DNA from: Lachnospiraceae bacterium
Lineage (GTDB): Bacteria; Bacillota; Clostridia; Lachnospirales; Lachnospiraceae
NCBI GenBank assembly: GCA_003489085.1
Contig: DNJM01000226.1
Span: 616-21,524, forward strand
Reading direction: 5' to 3'
DNA length: 20,909 nt
Shown piece by piece: positions 15,219 to 20,909 of the stretch (position 1 is the first letter of the stretch; each line of letters starts with the position of its first letter). Under the pieces are notes generated by a model that saw nothing but the letters and a program-made list of their open reading frames with translations, did not search any database and was not told the origin of the DNA. A program made the position numbers and the translations under genes.

Positions 15219-16211
15219 ATGAAGGAATATGAATTAGAGATTCTGGAGCAGTATGATATAGAGACAGGGAATACGAGAAAAGGACGAGGTGTGTATCTTC
15301 TGGACACCGATCGGGGGCCGCTGCTGTTGAAAAAGACAGCTGCTTCAGAGCATAAAATGGAGCTTCTGGAGCTTCTGGGAAAGCAGCTTGCAGAAAATGG
15401 TTACCCGAATACGGATCTTCCGGTCAGAAATCGGGAAGGAAAGCTTGTTACGGCGGCAGAAGATGGAGACTGCTATATTGTAAAACGCTGGTTCAATGGA
15501 AGGGAGTGCAATGTACAAAAGGATTATGAAATTATGGAAGCAGTGAGAAATCTGGCGTACCTGCATAATATTCTGAAGCTGCCGCTTCCGACGGAGGAAG
15601 TGATTCCAGAAAGTCAGGGGCTTCTGGAAGAATTCGAACTGCATAACAGGGAGCTGAAAAAGATCCGTGCTTTTATCCGGAAGCGCACGGGGAAAGGTGA
15701 GTTCGAGATGGCATTCCTGAAATATTTCGAGCAGATGTATGAGATTGCCGATCGGGCAACGGCGAGACTGAAAAGAATGGAATCGACCAGGGCGGCGGCT
15801 GCGGAGCCGGACTGTGAAGCAATCGTTCACGGAGATTATAATTACCATAATATATTGATGCTGCCGATGGGAATCGCTACGGTGAATTTTGACAATTTCA
15901 GAATGGATGTACAGTCTGCAGATTTGTATTACTTTATGCGGAAGCTTCTGGAGAAGCATCAGTGGGACCCCTTCCTTGGAGAGCAGATGATCCATTCCTA
16001 CACGCTGATTCACCCGATTGCGGCATGGGAAATGACCTATCTGGCGCTTCGCTTGGCCTATCCGGAGAAATTTTTTAAAGTAGCCAATGCATATTATCAG
16101 TCCAATAAAGCAAAAGTACCGGAAAAGAGCCTGGAGAAACTGCTGGCAGCAGTGCGGGAAACGGACCGGAAAAGGCGCTTCCTGGAGGAGATATTTGCTT
16201 TTCATTTATAG
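15219..16211 (+). CDS. CotS-family spore coat kinase-like protein
   Basis: This 330-residue protein has the aminoglycoside-phosphotransferase/kinase-like fold of the CotS/CotI/YtaA family. A possible ATP-site Lys lies in LLLKKTAA (about residue 38), HGDYNYHN (204-211) is the catalytic loop, and DLYYFMRKLLEKHQWD (235-250) is the characteristic family tail. The expected Asp of the metal-binding DFD/DFG motif is Asn here (VNFDN, 222-226), which I recall is common in clostridial CotS relatives. Such proteins are spore coat components. The start has GAGGGGACGG upstream. It sits behind a terminator with its own sporulation-type promoter candidate, so mother-cell expression is inferred. Confidence 0.85.
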   Translation: MKEYELEILEQYDIETGNTRKGRGVYLLDTDRGPLLLKKTAASEHKMELLELLGKQLAENGYPNTDLPVRNREGKLVTAAEDGDCYIVKRWFNGRECNVQKDYEIMEAVRNLAYLHNILKLPLPTEEVIPESQGLLEEFELHNRELKKIRAFIRKRTGKGEFEMAFLKYFEQMYEIADRATARLKRMESTRAAAAEPDCEAIVHGDYNYHNILMLPMGIATVNFDNFRMDVQSADLYYFMRKLLEKHQWDPFLGEQMIHSYTLIHPIAAWEMTYLALRLAYPEKFFKVANAYYQSNKAKVPEKSLEKLLAAVRETDRKRRFLEEIFAFHL

Positions 16212-16227
16212 GAAACTGGTGTATAAT
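16199..16227 (+). promoter_or_regulatory. Sigma-A promoter for phosphoglucomutase
   Basis: TTTTCA (16199-16204), a 17-base spacer and a perfect TATAAT (16222-16227) preceded by TG. The -35 overlaps the last codons of the CotS-like gene. The leader is about 45 bases with CAGGAGGT before the ATG. Confidence 0.68.
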
Positions 16228-16279
16228 TATAGCAATAAATGTGCTGTACATTTGAAATAAACCAGGAGGTACGAAAAAG

Positions 16280-18013
16280 ATGGACTATCAGGAAAAATAT
16301 CAGGAATGGTTGGAAAATCCATATTTTGATGAAGCAACCAAGGAAGAATTAAAGAATATTGCCGGGCAGGATGCAGAGATCAAAGAGCGTTTTTATAAAG
16401 ATCTTGAATTTGGAACCGCAGGACTGAGAGGTATCATCGGTGCAGGAACAAACCGTATGAATATTTATACGGTGCGCAAGGCTACCCAGGGACTTGCAAA
16501 TTACATTGCAAAGTATGGTGCAAAGGATCGTGGAGTCGCTATTGCTTATGATTCCCGCCGTATGTCTCCTGAATTTGCAGATGAGGCTGCACTTTGTCTG
16601 GCGGCAAATGGAATTAAGGCGTATGTTTTTGAATCGCTTCGTCCGACACCGGAGTTATCCTATGCGGTACGCAAATTGTCCTGCATCGCAGGCATTAATA
16701 TTACGGCAAGCCATAATCCGCCGGAATACAATGGCTATAAAGTATACTGGGAGGACGGTGCACAGATTACACCGCCGCATGATAAGGGAATCATGGCTGA
16801 GGTAAATGCAGTAGAGAAGCATGATACCTGTAAGACGATGGGACTTGAAGAAGCAAAGGCGGCAGATATGTATGAGGTAATCGGCGCTGCAATTGACGAT
16901 GCCTACATTGCGGAGCTTAAGAAGCAGGTGATCCATCAGGATGCCATTAACCAGGTAAAGAAGGAATTGAAGATTGTATACAGCCCGCTGCATGGTACCG
17001 GTAATATTCCGGCAAGGCGTATCTTAAGAGAACTGGGCTTTGAAAATGTATATGTAGTAAAAGAGCAGGAATTACCGGATGGTGAATTCCCGACCGTAAG
17101 CTATCCGAATCCGGAGGCGAAGGAAGCCTTCGAACTGGGTCTGAAGCTTGCCAGGGAAGTAGACGCAGATCTGGTACTGGCTACCGATCCGGATGCGGAT
17201 CGTCTTGGGGTATATGTGAAGGATCAAAAGTCCGGTGAATACAAAGTACTGACCGGAAATATGTCCGGATGTCTGCTGGCAGATTATGAAATTACAGAAC
17301 GGATCAAAGCCGGAAAGATGCCGGAAGACAGCTATCTGATCAAGACCATCGTAACCACGAATATGGCAGATGCGATTGCAAAGCAGAACGGCATCGGTCT
17401 GATTGAAGTGCTGACCGGATTCAAATACATCGGGCAGCAGATCCTCGGATTCGAAACAAGCGGAAAAGGTCATTATGCATTTGGTTTTGAGGAGAGCTAT
17501 GGCTGCCTGATCGGAACTCATGCAAGGGATAAGGATGCTATTGTTGCTACGATGGCGCTTTGTGAAGCAGCAGCTTACTATAAGACACAGGGTAAGACGC
17601 TTTGGGATGCAATGATCGATGCATATGAGAAATACGGATATTATAAAGACGATATTCAGTCCATTACGCTGAAAGGAATCGAAGGGCTTGCAAAGATCCA
17701 GGAGATTTTGGAAACCCTTCGGAAGGAACCGCCGAGAGCATTTGCAGAATATAAGGTAGAGAAGGTACGCGACTACCAGGCAGATACGATTCGGGATATG
17801 GCAACGGGCGAAGTGACACCGACCGGACTGCCGACATCCAATGTACTGTATTATGAGCTGGAGCAGGATGCATGGGTTTGCGTAAGACCGTCCGGAACAG
17901 AACCGAAGGTGAAGTTCTATTATGGAGTAAAAGGAGCTTCCCTGGAAGATGCAGAACAGAAATCACAGACTCTTGGAAAAACAATTCTGGAAATGATTGA
18001 TAAGATGCTGTAA
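16280..18013 (+). CDS. pgcA: Phospho-sugar mutase (alpha-phosphoglucomutase)
   Basis: This 577-residue alpha-D-phosphohexomutase interconverts glucose-6-phosphate and glucose-1-phosphate in the cytoplasm. In order: GTAGLRGIIGAGTNRMN (about 45-61), the phosphoserine loop TASHNPPEYNGYK with S144, the Mg2+ loop DPDADR (303-308), the sugar-binding FGFEESYG and the phosphate-binding RPSGTEPKVKFYYG near the C-terminus. The length matches the PgcA/YhxB type rather than the shorter GlmM. It has its own promoter and a strong AGGAGGT site. Its product feeds GlgC/GlgD as well as cell-wall UDP-glucose. Use on mannose phosphates cannot be excluded. Confidence 0.93.
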   Translation: MDYQEKYQEWLENPYFDEATKEELKNIAGQDAEIKERFYKDLEFGTAGLRGIIGAGTNRMNIYTVRKATQGLANYIAKYGAKDRGVAIAYDSRRMSPEFADEAALCLAANGIKAYVFESLRPTPELSYAVRKLSCIAGINITASHNPPEYNGYKVYWEDGAQITPPHDKGIMAEVNAVEKHDTCKTMGLEEAKAADMYEVIGAAIDDAYIAELKKQVIHQDAINQVKKELKIVYSPLHGTGNIPARRILRELGFENVYVVKEQELPDGEFPTVSYPNPEAKEAFELGLKLAREVDADLVLATDPDADRLGVYVKDQKSGEYKVLTGNMSGCLLADYEITERIKAGKMPEDSYLIKTIVTTNMADAIAKQNGIGLIEVLTGFKYIGQQILGFETSGKGHYAFGFEESYGCLIGTHARDKDAIVATMALCEAAAYYKTQGKTLWDAMIDAYEKYGYYKDDIQSITLKGIEGLAKIQEILETLRKEPPRAFAEYKVEKVRDYQADTIRDMATGEVTPTGLPTSNVLYYELEQDAWVCVRPSGTEPKVKFYYGVKGASLEDAEQKSQTLGKTILEMIDKML

Positions 18014-18028
18014 ATGCAACATTTTACC

Positions 18029-18058
18029 TTGACAAAGCCAAAGGATGGTGTATATACT
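18029..18058 (+). promoter_or_regulatory. Sigma-A promoter for hup
   Basis: TTGACA (18029-18034, perfect), an 18-base spacer and TATACT (18053-18058). A second reading with TATATA at 16 bases overlaps it. The predicted start leaves a leader of about 80 bases with an AAGACGTC/GACGTTTT hairpin (18064-18083). Confidence 0.78.
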
Positions 18059-18146
18059 TAGAAAAGACGTCAAAGGACGTTTTGTGTGTGAGTATGTAGA
18101 ATGCAATGCGGCATCGCTAGTTTCAACTAAGAGGAGGAAGTAGTCC

Positions 18147-18419
18147 ATGAACAAAACAGAGTTAATCGCAGCAGTTGCTGAAAATGCAGAATTGTCCAAG
18201 AAGGATTCTGAAAAAGCATTAAAGGCATTTGTAGATGTTGTAACGGAAGAACTGAAAAAGGGCGGAAAGGTTCAGGTTGTAGGCTTCGGTACATTTGAGG
18301 TAAGCGAAAGAGCAGCCAGAGAGGGAAGAAATCCGCAGACCGGCAAGACAATGAAGATTGACGCATGCAAAGCTCCGAAGTTCAAGGCTGGAAAAGCATT
18401 AAAGGATGCTCTGAACTAA
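18147..18419 (+). CDS. hup: HU family DNA-binding protein
   Basis: A 90-residue histone-like protein. It starts MNKTELIAAVAENAELSKKD, has the core VQVVGFGTFEVSERAAREGR and the DNA-binding arm NPQTGKTMKI with the conserved Pro, and ends in a helix. HU dimers compact and bend DNA. AAGAGGAGGAAG precedes the ATG. The gene has its own perfect -35 promoter and a strong terminator, as expected for an abundant protein. In many Clostridia hup lies next to rqcP-yabP-yabQ, as here. Confidence 0.96.
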   Translation: MNKTELIAAVAENAELSKKDSEKALKAFVDVVTEELKKGGKVQVVGFGTFEVSERAAREGRNPQTGKTMKIDACKAPKFKAGKALKDALN

Positions 18420-18453
18420 TCGGACTGATCATTTGGATAAAAACCAGGTAATG

Positions 18454-18492
18454 AAATGGCATTATAAGCACTTGTCTTGTAATGCCATTTTT
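18454..18492 (+). terminator. Rho-independent terminator between hup and rqcP
   Basis: AAATGGCATTATAAG (18454-18468) pairs with CTTGTAATGCCATTT (18476-18490), a 15-pair stem with one G-U and a 7-base loop, followed by T's. It lies only about 30 bases before the rqcP start, so rqcP is either read through or has a promoter I cannot place. Confidence 0.9.
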
Positions 18493-18519
18493 CTCTGGAA
18501 AAAGGGAAAGGAACAGGAT

Positions 18520-18759
18520 ATGAGACTGGATAAATTTTTAAAGGTATCCCGCCTGATTAAGCGGCGGACTGTTGCAAATGAGGCATGCGATGGCGGACGT
18601 GTACTGGTAAATGGAACTGTGGCAAAGGCATCCGTGAAGGTAAAGCCGGGTGACATCATAGAGATTCTTTTTGGTACCAGGACAGTGAAGGTAGAGGTTC
18701 TGGCAATTCAGGATACGACCAAGAAGGAAGAGGCAAAGGATCTGTTTCGATATTTGTAG
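18520..18759 (+). CDS. rqcP: RqcP (YabO), S4-domain ribosome quality control factor
   Basis: A 79-residue protein that is almost entirely an S4 RNA-binding domain (MRLDKFLKVSRLIKRRTVAN through GRVLVNG and VKPGDIIEI). The family, first called YabO, binds stalled 50S subunits and helps RqcH add alanine tails in bacterial quality control. The ATG at 18520 follows AAAGGGAAAGGAAC; the frame is open back to 18433, but that passes through the hup terminator and is not part of the gene. The order rqcP-yabP-yabQ-divIC is conserved across spore formers. Confidence 0.93.
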   Translation: MRLDKFLKVSRLIKRRTVANEACDGGRVLVNGTVAKASVKVKPGDIIEILFGTRTVKVEVLAIQDTTKKEEAKDLFRYL

Positions 18760-18784
18760 GACATTCTTCTTTTTCGTGTGCATG

Positions 18785-18841
18785 TCTCCCGGACCGTCTG
18801 CATAGTATATCTTGAACAAGTTATGGCAGTATGCCGGGAGA
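18785..18841 (+). other. Long-range inverted repeat in the yabP leader
   Basis: TCTCCCGG (18785-18792) and CCGGGAGA (18834-18841) are perfectly complementary across a 41-base loop. A second pairing, CTGCATA (from 18798) with TATGGCAG, lies inside. No T run follows, so it is not a normal terminator. The right arm abuts the yabP ribosome site (AAGGGAG, 18841-18847). Confidence 0.6.
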
Positions 18842-18854
18842 AGGGAGCATGATG

Positions 18855-19139
18855 ATGGAAGAGAGACAGATTGCAAAGGCGCATAAACTGGTAATCAATA
18901 ATAGAAAAACAAGTATGGTAACGGGGGTGCTGGATGTACTTTCCTTTGATCTGAATGAGATTCTTCTGGAGACAGAACAGGGGATGCTGATGGTAAAAGG
19001 AAGCGATATGCATGTCAACCGGCTGAGCCTGGAAAAGGGAGAGGTGGACCTGTCAGGGAATATCGACAGTGTGGCCTATTCCGATATCAATCAGGCGGGC
19101 AGGCAGGGAGAGCATCTCTTTGCGAAGCTTTTCCGGTAG
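18855..19139 (+). CDS. yabP: Sporulation protein YabP
   Basis: The protein is 94 residues from the chosen start, and the family is about 100. Conserved features are TGVLDVLSFDLNEILLETEQG, an MVKGSDMHVNRLSLEKGEV segment and GNIDSVAYSD. YabP is needed for sporulation in the mother cell by a poorly known mechanism and has a YabP/YqfC-type fold. Three ATGs lie in a row (18849, 18852, 18855). The last is preferred because AAGGGAG (18841-18847) then stands 7 bases away. A weak sigma-E-like -10 (CATAGTAT, 18801) lies upstream. YabQ starts 3 bases after its stop. Confidence 0.9.
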   Translation: MEERQIAKAHKLVINNRKTSMVTGVLDVLSFDLNEILLETEQGMLMVKGSDMHVNRLSLEKGEVDLSGNIDSVAYSDINQAGRQGEHLFAKLFR

Positions 19140-19142
19140 CAG

Positions 19143-19499
19143 GTGATGCTGGGAATCGGCAAAGAGGCGGCTGTCTTCGCGGAGGCATTTCTGGCCGGAT
19201 TCTTCGTATGGGGAGTTTATACGGCTATCCGGATATTCCGGAGGATCATCAGCCATAATCTGGTCTGGATTGCACTGGAGGATCTGGTGTACTGGATCAG
19301 TATGGCTTTGTTTCTTTTTATGCAGATGTACCATTCCAGCGATGGAAGTATACGGTGGTATTTTGTATTGGGAGTGATAGCCGGTGCCATCGGCGGTGCA
19401 GGGATGATGCGGCTGATCGCGTGGATATGTCGAAAAATATGTTTACAATTCCGGAGAAAAAGAGGAAAAGGTGTTGATAATTCCGGCGAAACGCGATAA
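19143..19499 (+). CDS. yabQ: Sporulation membrane protein YabQ
   Basis: This protein of about 118 residues has three or four hydrophobic segments (AFLAGFFVWGVYTAI, DLVYWISMALFLFMQMY, YFVLGVIAGAIGGAG) and a basic tail (RRKRGKG). YabQ localises to the forespore outer membrane and is needed for the spore cortex in Bacillus subtilis. It is shorter than the Bacillus protein (about 211) but typical for Clostridia. A GTG at 19143 and an ATG at 19146 compete, and neither has a well-spaced ribosome site (only CAGG, nearly touching). Translation therefore probably depends on coupling from yabP, whose stop is 3 bases away. Confidence 0.85.
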   Translation: MMLGIGKEAAVFAEAFLAGFFVWGVYTAIRIFRRIISHNLVWIALEDLVYWISMALFLFMQMYHSSDGSIRWYFVLGVIAGAIGGAGMMRLIAWICRKICLQFRRKRGKGVDNSGETR

Positions 19500-19564
19500 G
19501 ATAGAGTGAGATACCAAAGAGAAACTTCAATTACCAGGTAGAAATTATAATAAGGGTGAAGTGA

Positions 19565-19891
19565 ATGGCGGGCATTAAACAAAAGAGCCGCGCAAGACGT
19601 CAGAGAAAACGGGTGCGTCAGCACAAGCAGAGTATCTTTTTAATCAGCTGTACGATGCTTTTGCTGGTGATTGTGATTGCATTTGGCGCTATGTCATTGC
19701 AGGCAAAGAACAACGCATATAAGGAACAGATGAACGAACTGCAGGCGCAGCTTGAAGAAGAGATGGAGCGCTCCGAAGAAATTGATGATATGCAGGAATA
19801 TGTTGGTTCCCAGGAGTACATAGAAGAAGTGGCGCGTGAGAAGCTGGGGCTGGTATATCCGAATGAGATCATACTGAAGCCGGAGCAATAG
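19565..19891 (+). CDS. divIC: Septum formation initiator, DivIC/FtsB family
   Basis: This 108-residue bitopic protein has a basic N-terminus (KQKSRARRQRKRVRQHKQS) and a single membrane segment at about residues 24-45 (LISCTMLLLVIVIAFGAMS). A coiled coil follows (EQMNELQAQLEEEMERSEEI), and the family tail EYIEEVAREKLGLVYPNEI completes it. DivIC/FtsB pairs with FtsL and DivIB at the division septum. The start has AAGGGTGAAG upstream. It stands 65 bases after yabQ and before the spoIIE-type gene, the usual spore-former order, and a terminator-like hairpin follows. Confidence 0.94.
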   Translation: MAGIKQKSRARRQRKRVRQHKQSIFLISCTMLLLVIVIAFGAMSLQAKNNAYKEQMNELQAQLEEEMERSEEIDDMQEYVGSQEYIEEVAREKLGLVYPNEIILKPEQ

Positions 19892-19923
19892 AACAGAGAT
19901 CAAAACAGAATACTTACAATACC

Positions 19924-19966
19924 AAAGATGGCTTTCGGAGACAGACAGGTTTCCGGAAGCCATTTT
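19924..19966 (+). terminator. Terminator-like hairpin after divIC
   Basis: ATGGCTTTCGGA (19928-19939) pairs with TCCGGAAGCCAT (19952-19963) with one G-U, flanked by AAAG and by only four T's. It probably ends the divIC transcript, less efficiently than the other terminators here. Confidence 0.7.
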
Positions 19967-20054
19967 CCATTATGAAACGGGGGATTTCTGCAGACAGGAT
20001 ATTTTCCGGGAGATAGGAAAAAAGTGAGTTCAGAAAAGACAAGGAGGACGGGAG

Positions 20055-20909
20055 ATGGAGAATACCAGAGAAAAAGACACAGTCAGTCATAATCCATACG
20101 TCGTACGAATAGACAAATTTGCAGATGTCCTGAAGAATCTGTCACAGATTTTTCTGCATCTGGAAGGAGCCAGATCCTCGTTCAGCCATGAAGAAGTGGA
20201 GGAAATCTATGCGCAGGTGCAGGAAAAAGTATGCAAAGGCTGTTCCGGCAGGGCAGACTGCCTTGGAGTTCATCAGCTGCAGACCCATCAATTGATCTAC
20301 GAGGTTCTGCAGACAGTGGAGAAGTTCGGGGCAGATCTGAGTACGGAGATGAGCCGGAAGCTTGCGAAACGCTGTATGCGGCCGGAGGAATTCCGGAGGG
20401 AGACGCTGGAGGCATTCCAGAACGCAAAGCAGACCCTGTTGTGGAACAACCGGCTGGTACAGCACAGAGAAGGCTGTGCAAGGCAGCTGGATGCATTTGC
20501 AGATGCAGTGAGCGATGCTGCGAAGGAGATCGGGGACAGCATTTTTGTGGACGAGCATCTGGAAAAGAAGCTGAAGGTACGTCTGAAGAAGATCGGAATC
20601 CGGATGCTGAGCAGTGTGTTTTTTGTAAATGCAAGGGGGAGATATGAGATTCATGTTACGGTAAAGGCGATGCGGGAGCAATGTGTGACGACAAAGGAAC
20701 TGGTGAAGGTGGTGTCAGAATGTACCGGCCGGAATATGGTACCGGAAGCGGATGAGAGGCCGATCCTGGGAAATGAATATTGTACGGTCATTTGTATGGA
20801 GGGAGCCTCCTACTATACTTTGCGTGGTGTCGCAAAGCTGGGGAAAGGATGTGACAGAATCTCCGGAGACAGCTTTTTAATGATGGAACTGCCGGGTGGG
20901 AAAGAAGGC
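20055..20909 (+). CDS. spoIIE: SpoIIE-type serine phosphatase (3' partial), lacking the membrane domain
   Basis: The frame runs open for 285 codons to the window edge. It begins MENTREKDTVSHN after a strong AAGGAGGACGGGAG site. The region DVLKNLSQIFLHLEG, the cysteine cluster CKGC-x5-C (residues 60-69) and the closing GVAKLGKGCDRISGDSFLMM match SpoIIE region II and the first strands of its PP2C domain, including SGDS with a metal-binding Asp. SpoIIE dephosphorylates SpoIIAA to activate sigma-F in the forespore. Bacillus SpoIIE has about 330 residues of membrane helices before this region; here there are none, and the 160 bases upstream cannot encode them. The position after divIC is typical of spoIIE. 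Catalytic core lies outside the window. Confidence 0.85.
   Translation, partial: MENTREKDTVSHNPYVVRIDKFADVLKNLSQIFLHLEGARSSFSHEEVEEIYAQVQEKVCKGCSGRADCLGVHQLQTHQLIYEVLQTVEKFGADLSTEMSRKLAKRCMRPEEFRRETLEAFQNAKQTLLWNNRLVQHREGCARQLDAFADAVSDAAKEIGDSIFVDEHLEKKLKVRLKKIGIRMLSSVFFVNARGRYEIHVTVKAMREQCVTTKELVKVVSECTGRNMVPEADERPILGNEYCTVICMEGASYYTLRGVAKLGKGCDRISGDSFLMMELPGGKEG

Noticed and set aside
15345..16205. 286-codon open frame on the - strand inside the CotS-like gene
   Set aside because: Shadow frame without recognisable domains, opposite a gene with clear kinase-fold motifs.
19546..19551. TATAAT just before divIC as a promoter -10
   Set aside because: It ends only 13 bases before the ATG, leaving almost no leader, and no -35 stands at the right distance.
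20142..20681. Open frames on both strands (179, 150 and 138 codons) across the SpoIIE-type gene
   Set aside because: The frame from 20055 runs to the window edge with SpoIIE features; the others are shadows of it.

Overview
The window looks like chromosomal DNA from a spore-forming, low-to-mid GC Firmicute of the class Clostridia, most like Lachnospiraceae. This placement is inferred. It rests on the glgC-glgD pair, spoVG, a CotS-like coat kinase, the hup-rqcP-yabP-yabQ-divIC-spoIIE sporulation and division cluster, a T-box leader on an aminoacyl-tRNA synthetase gene, and AGGAGG-type ribosome binding sites. Every gene reads on the + strand except one TetR-type regulator. I see no rRNA, tRNA, CRISPR array, insertion sequence or phage gene.

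Layout. (1) 1-2480: glycogen synthesis genes glgC (5' end missing) and glgD, then spoVG and a strong hairpin terminator. (2) 2505-3104 (-): a TetR-family regulator, divergent from (3) 3253-9916: an apparent peptide-use operon. It holds a very large M14-type metallopeptidase, a DUF969/DUF979 membrane protein pair, an M29-like aminopeptidase and pyroglutamyl peptidase Pcp, followed by an RluA-type pseudouridine synthase (9959-10675). (4) 10684-11908: a promoter, a yybP-ykoY (Mn2+) riboswitch with a clear terminator/anti-terminator arrangement, and a CaCA-family cation exchanger. (5) 11922-15154: a promoter, a proline T-box leader (proposed specifier CCG), an archaeal/eukaryal-type prolyl-tRNA synthetase, a CCA-adding enzyme and a terminator. 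(6) 15157-16211: a sporulation-type promoter candidate and a CotS-like kinase. (7) 16199-18013: phosphoglucomutase. (8) 18029-20909: HU, RqcP, YabP, YabQ, DivIC/FtsB and the first 285 codons of a SpoIIE-type phosphatase that lacks the usual membrane domain.

How it fits together. Phosphoglucomutase makes glucose-1-phosphate, the substrate of the GlgC/GlgD ADP-glucose pyrophosphorylase at the other end of the window. The peptidase operon probably trims and recycles peptides, including those capped with pyroglutamate, with DUF969/DUF979 as the likely permease. Two adjacent transcription units carry cis-acting RNA switches, one sensing metal and one sensing tRNA charging. The right end is the conserved spore development block.

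The best candidates for something under-described are the M14 / DUF969-DUF979 / M29-like / Pcp locus (with its large unassigned N-terminal region and an M29-like enzyme missing a catalytic tyrosine) and the SpoIIE that appears to be soluble.
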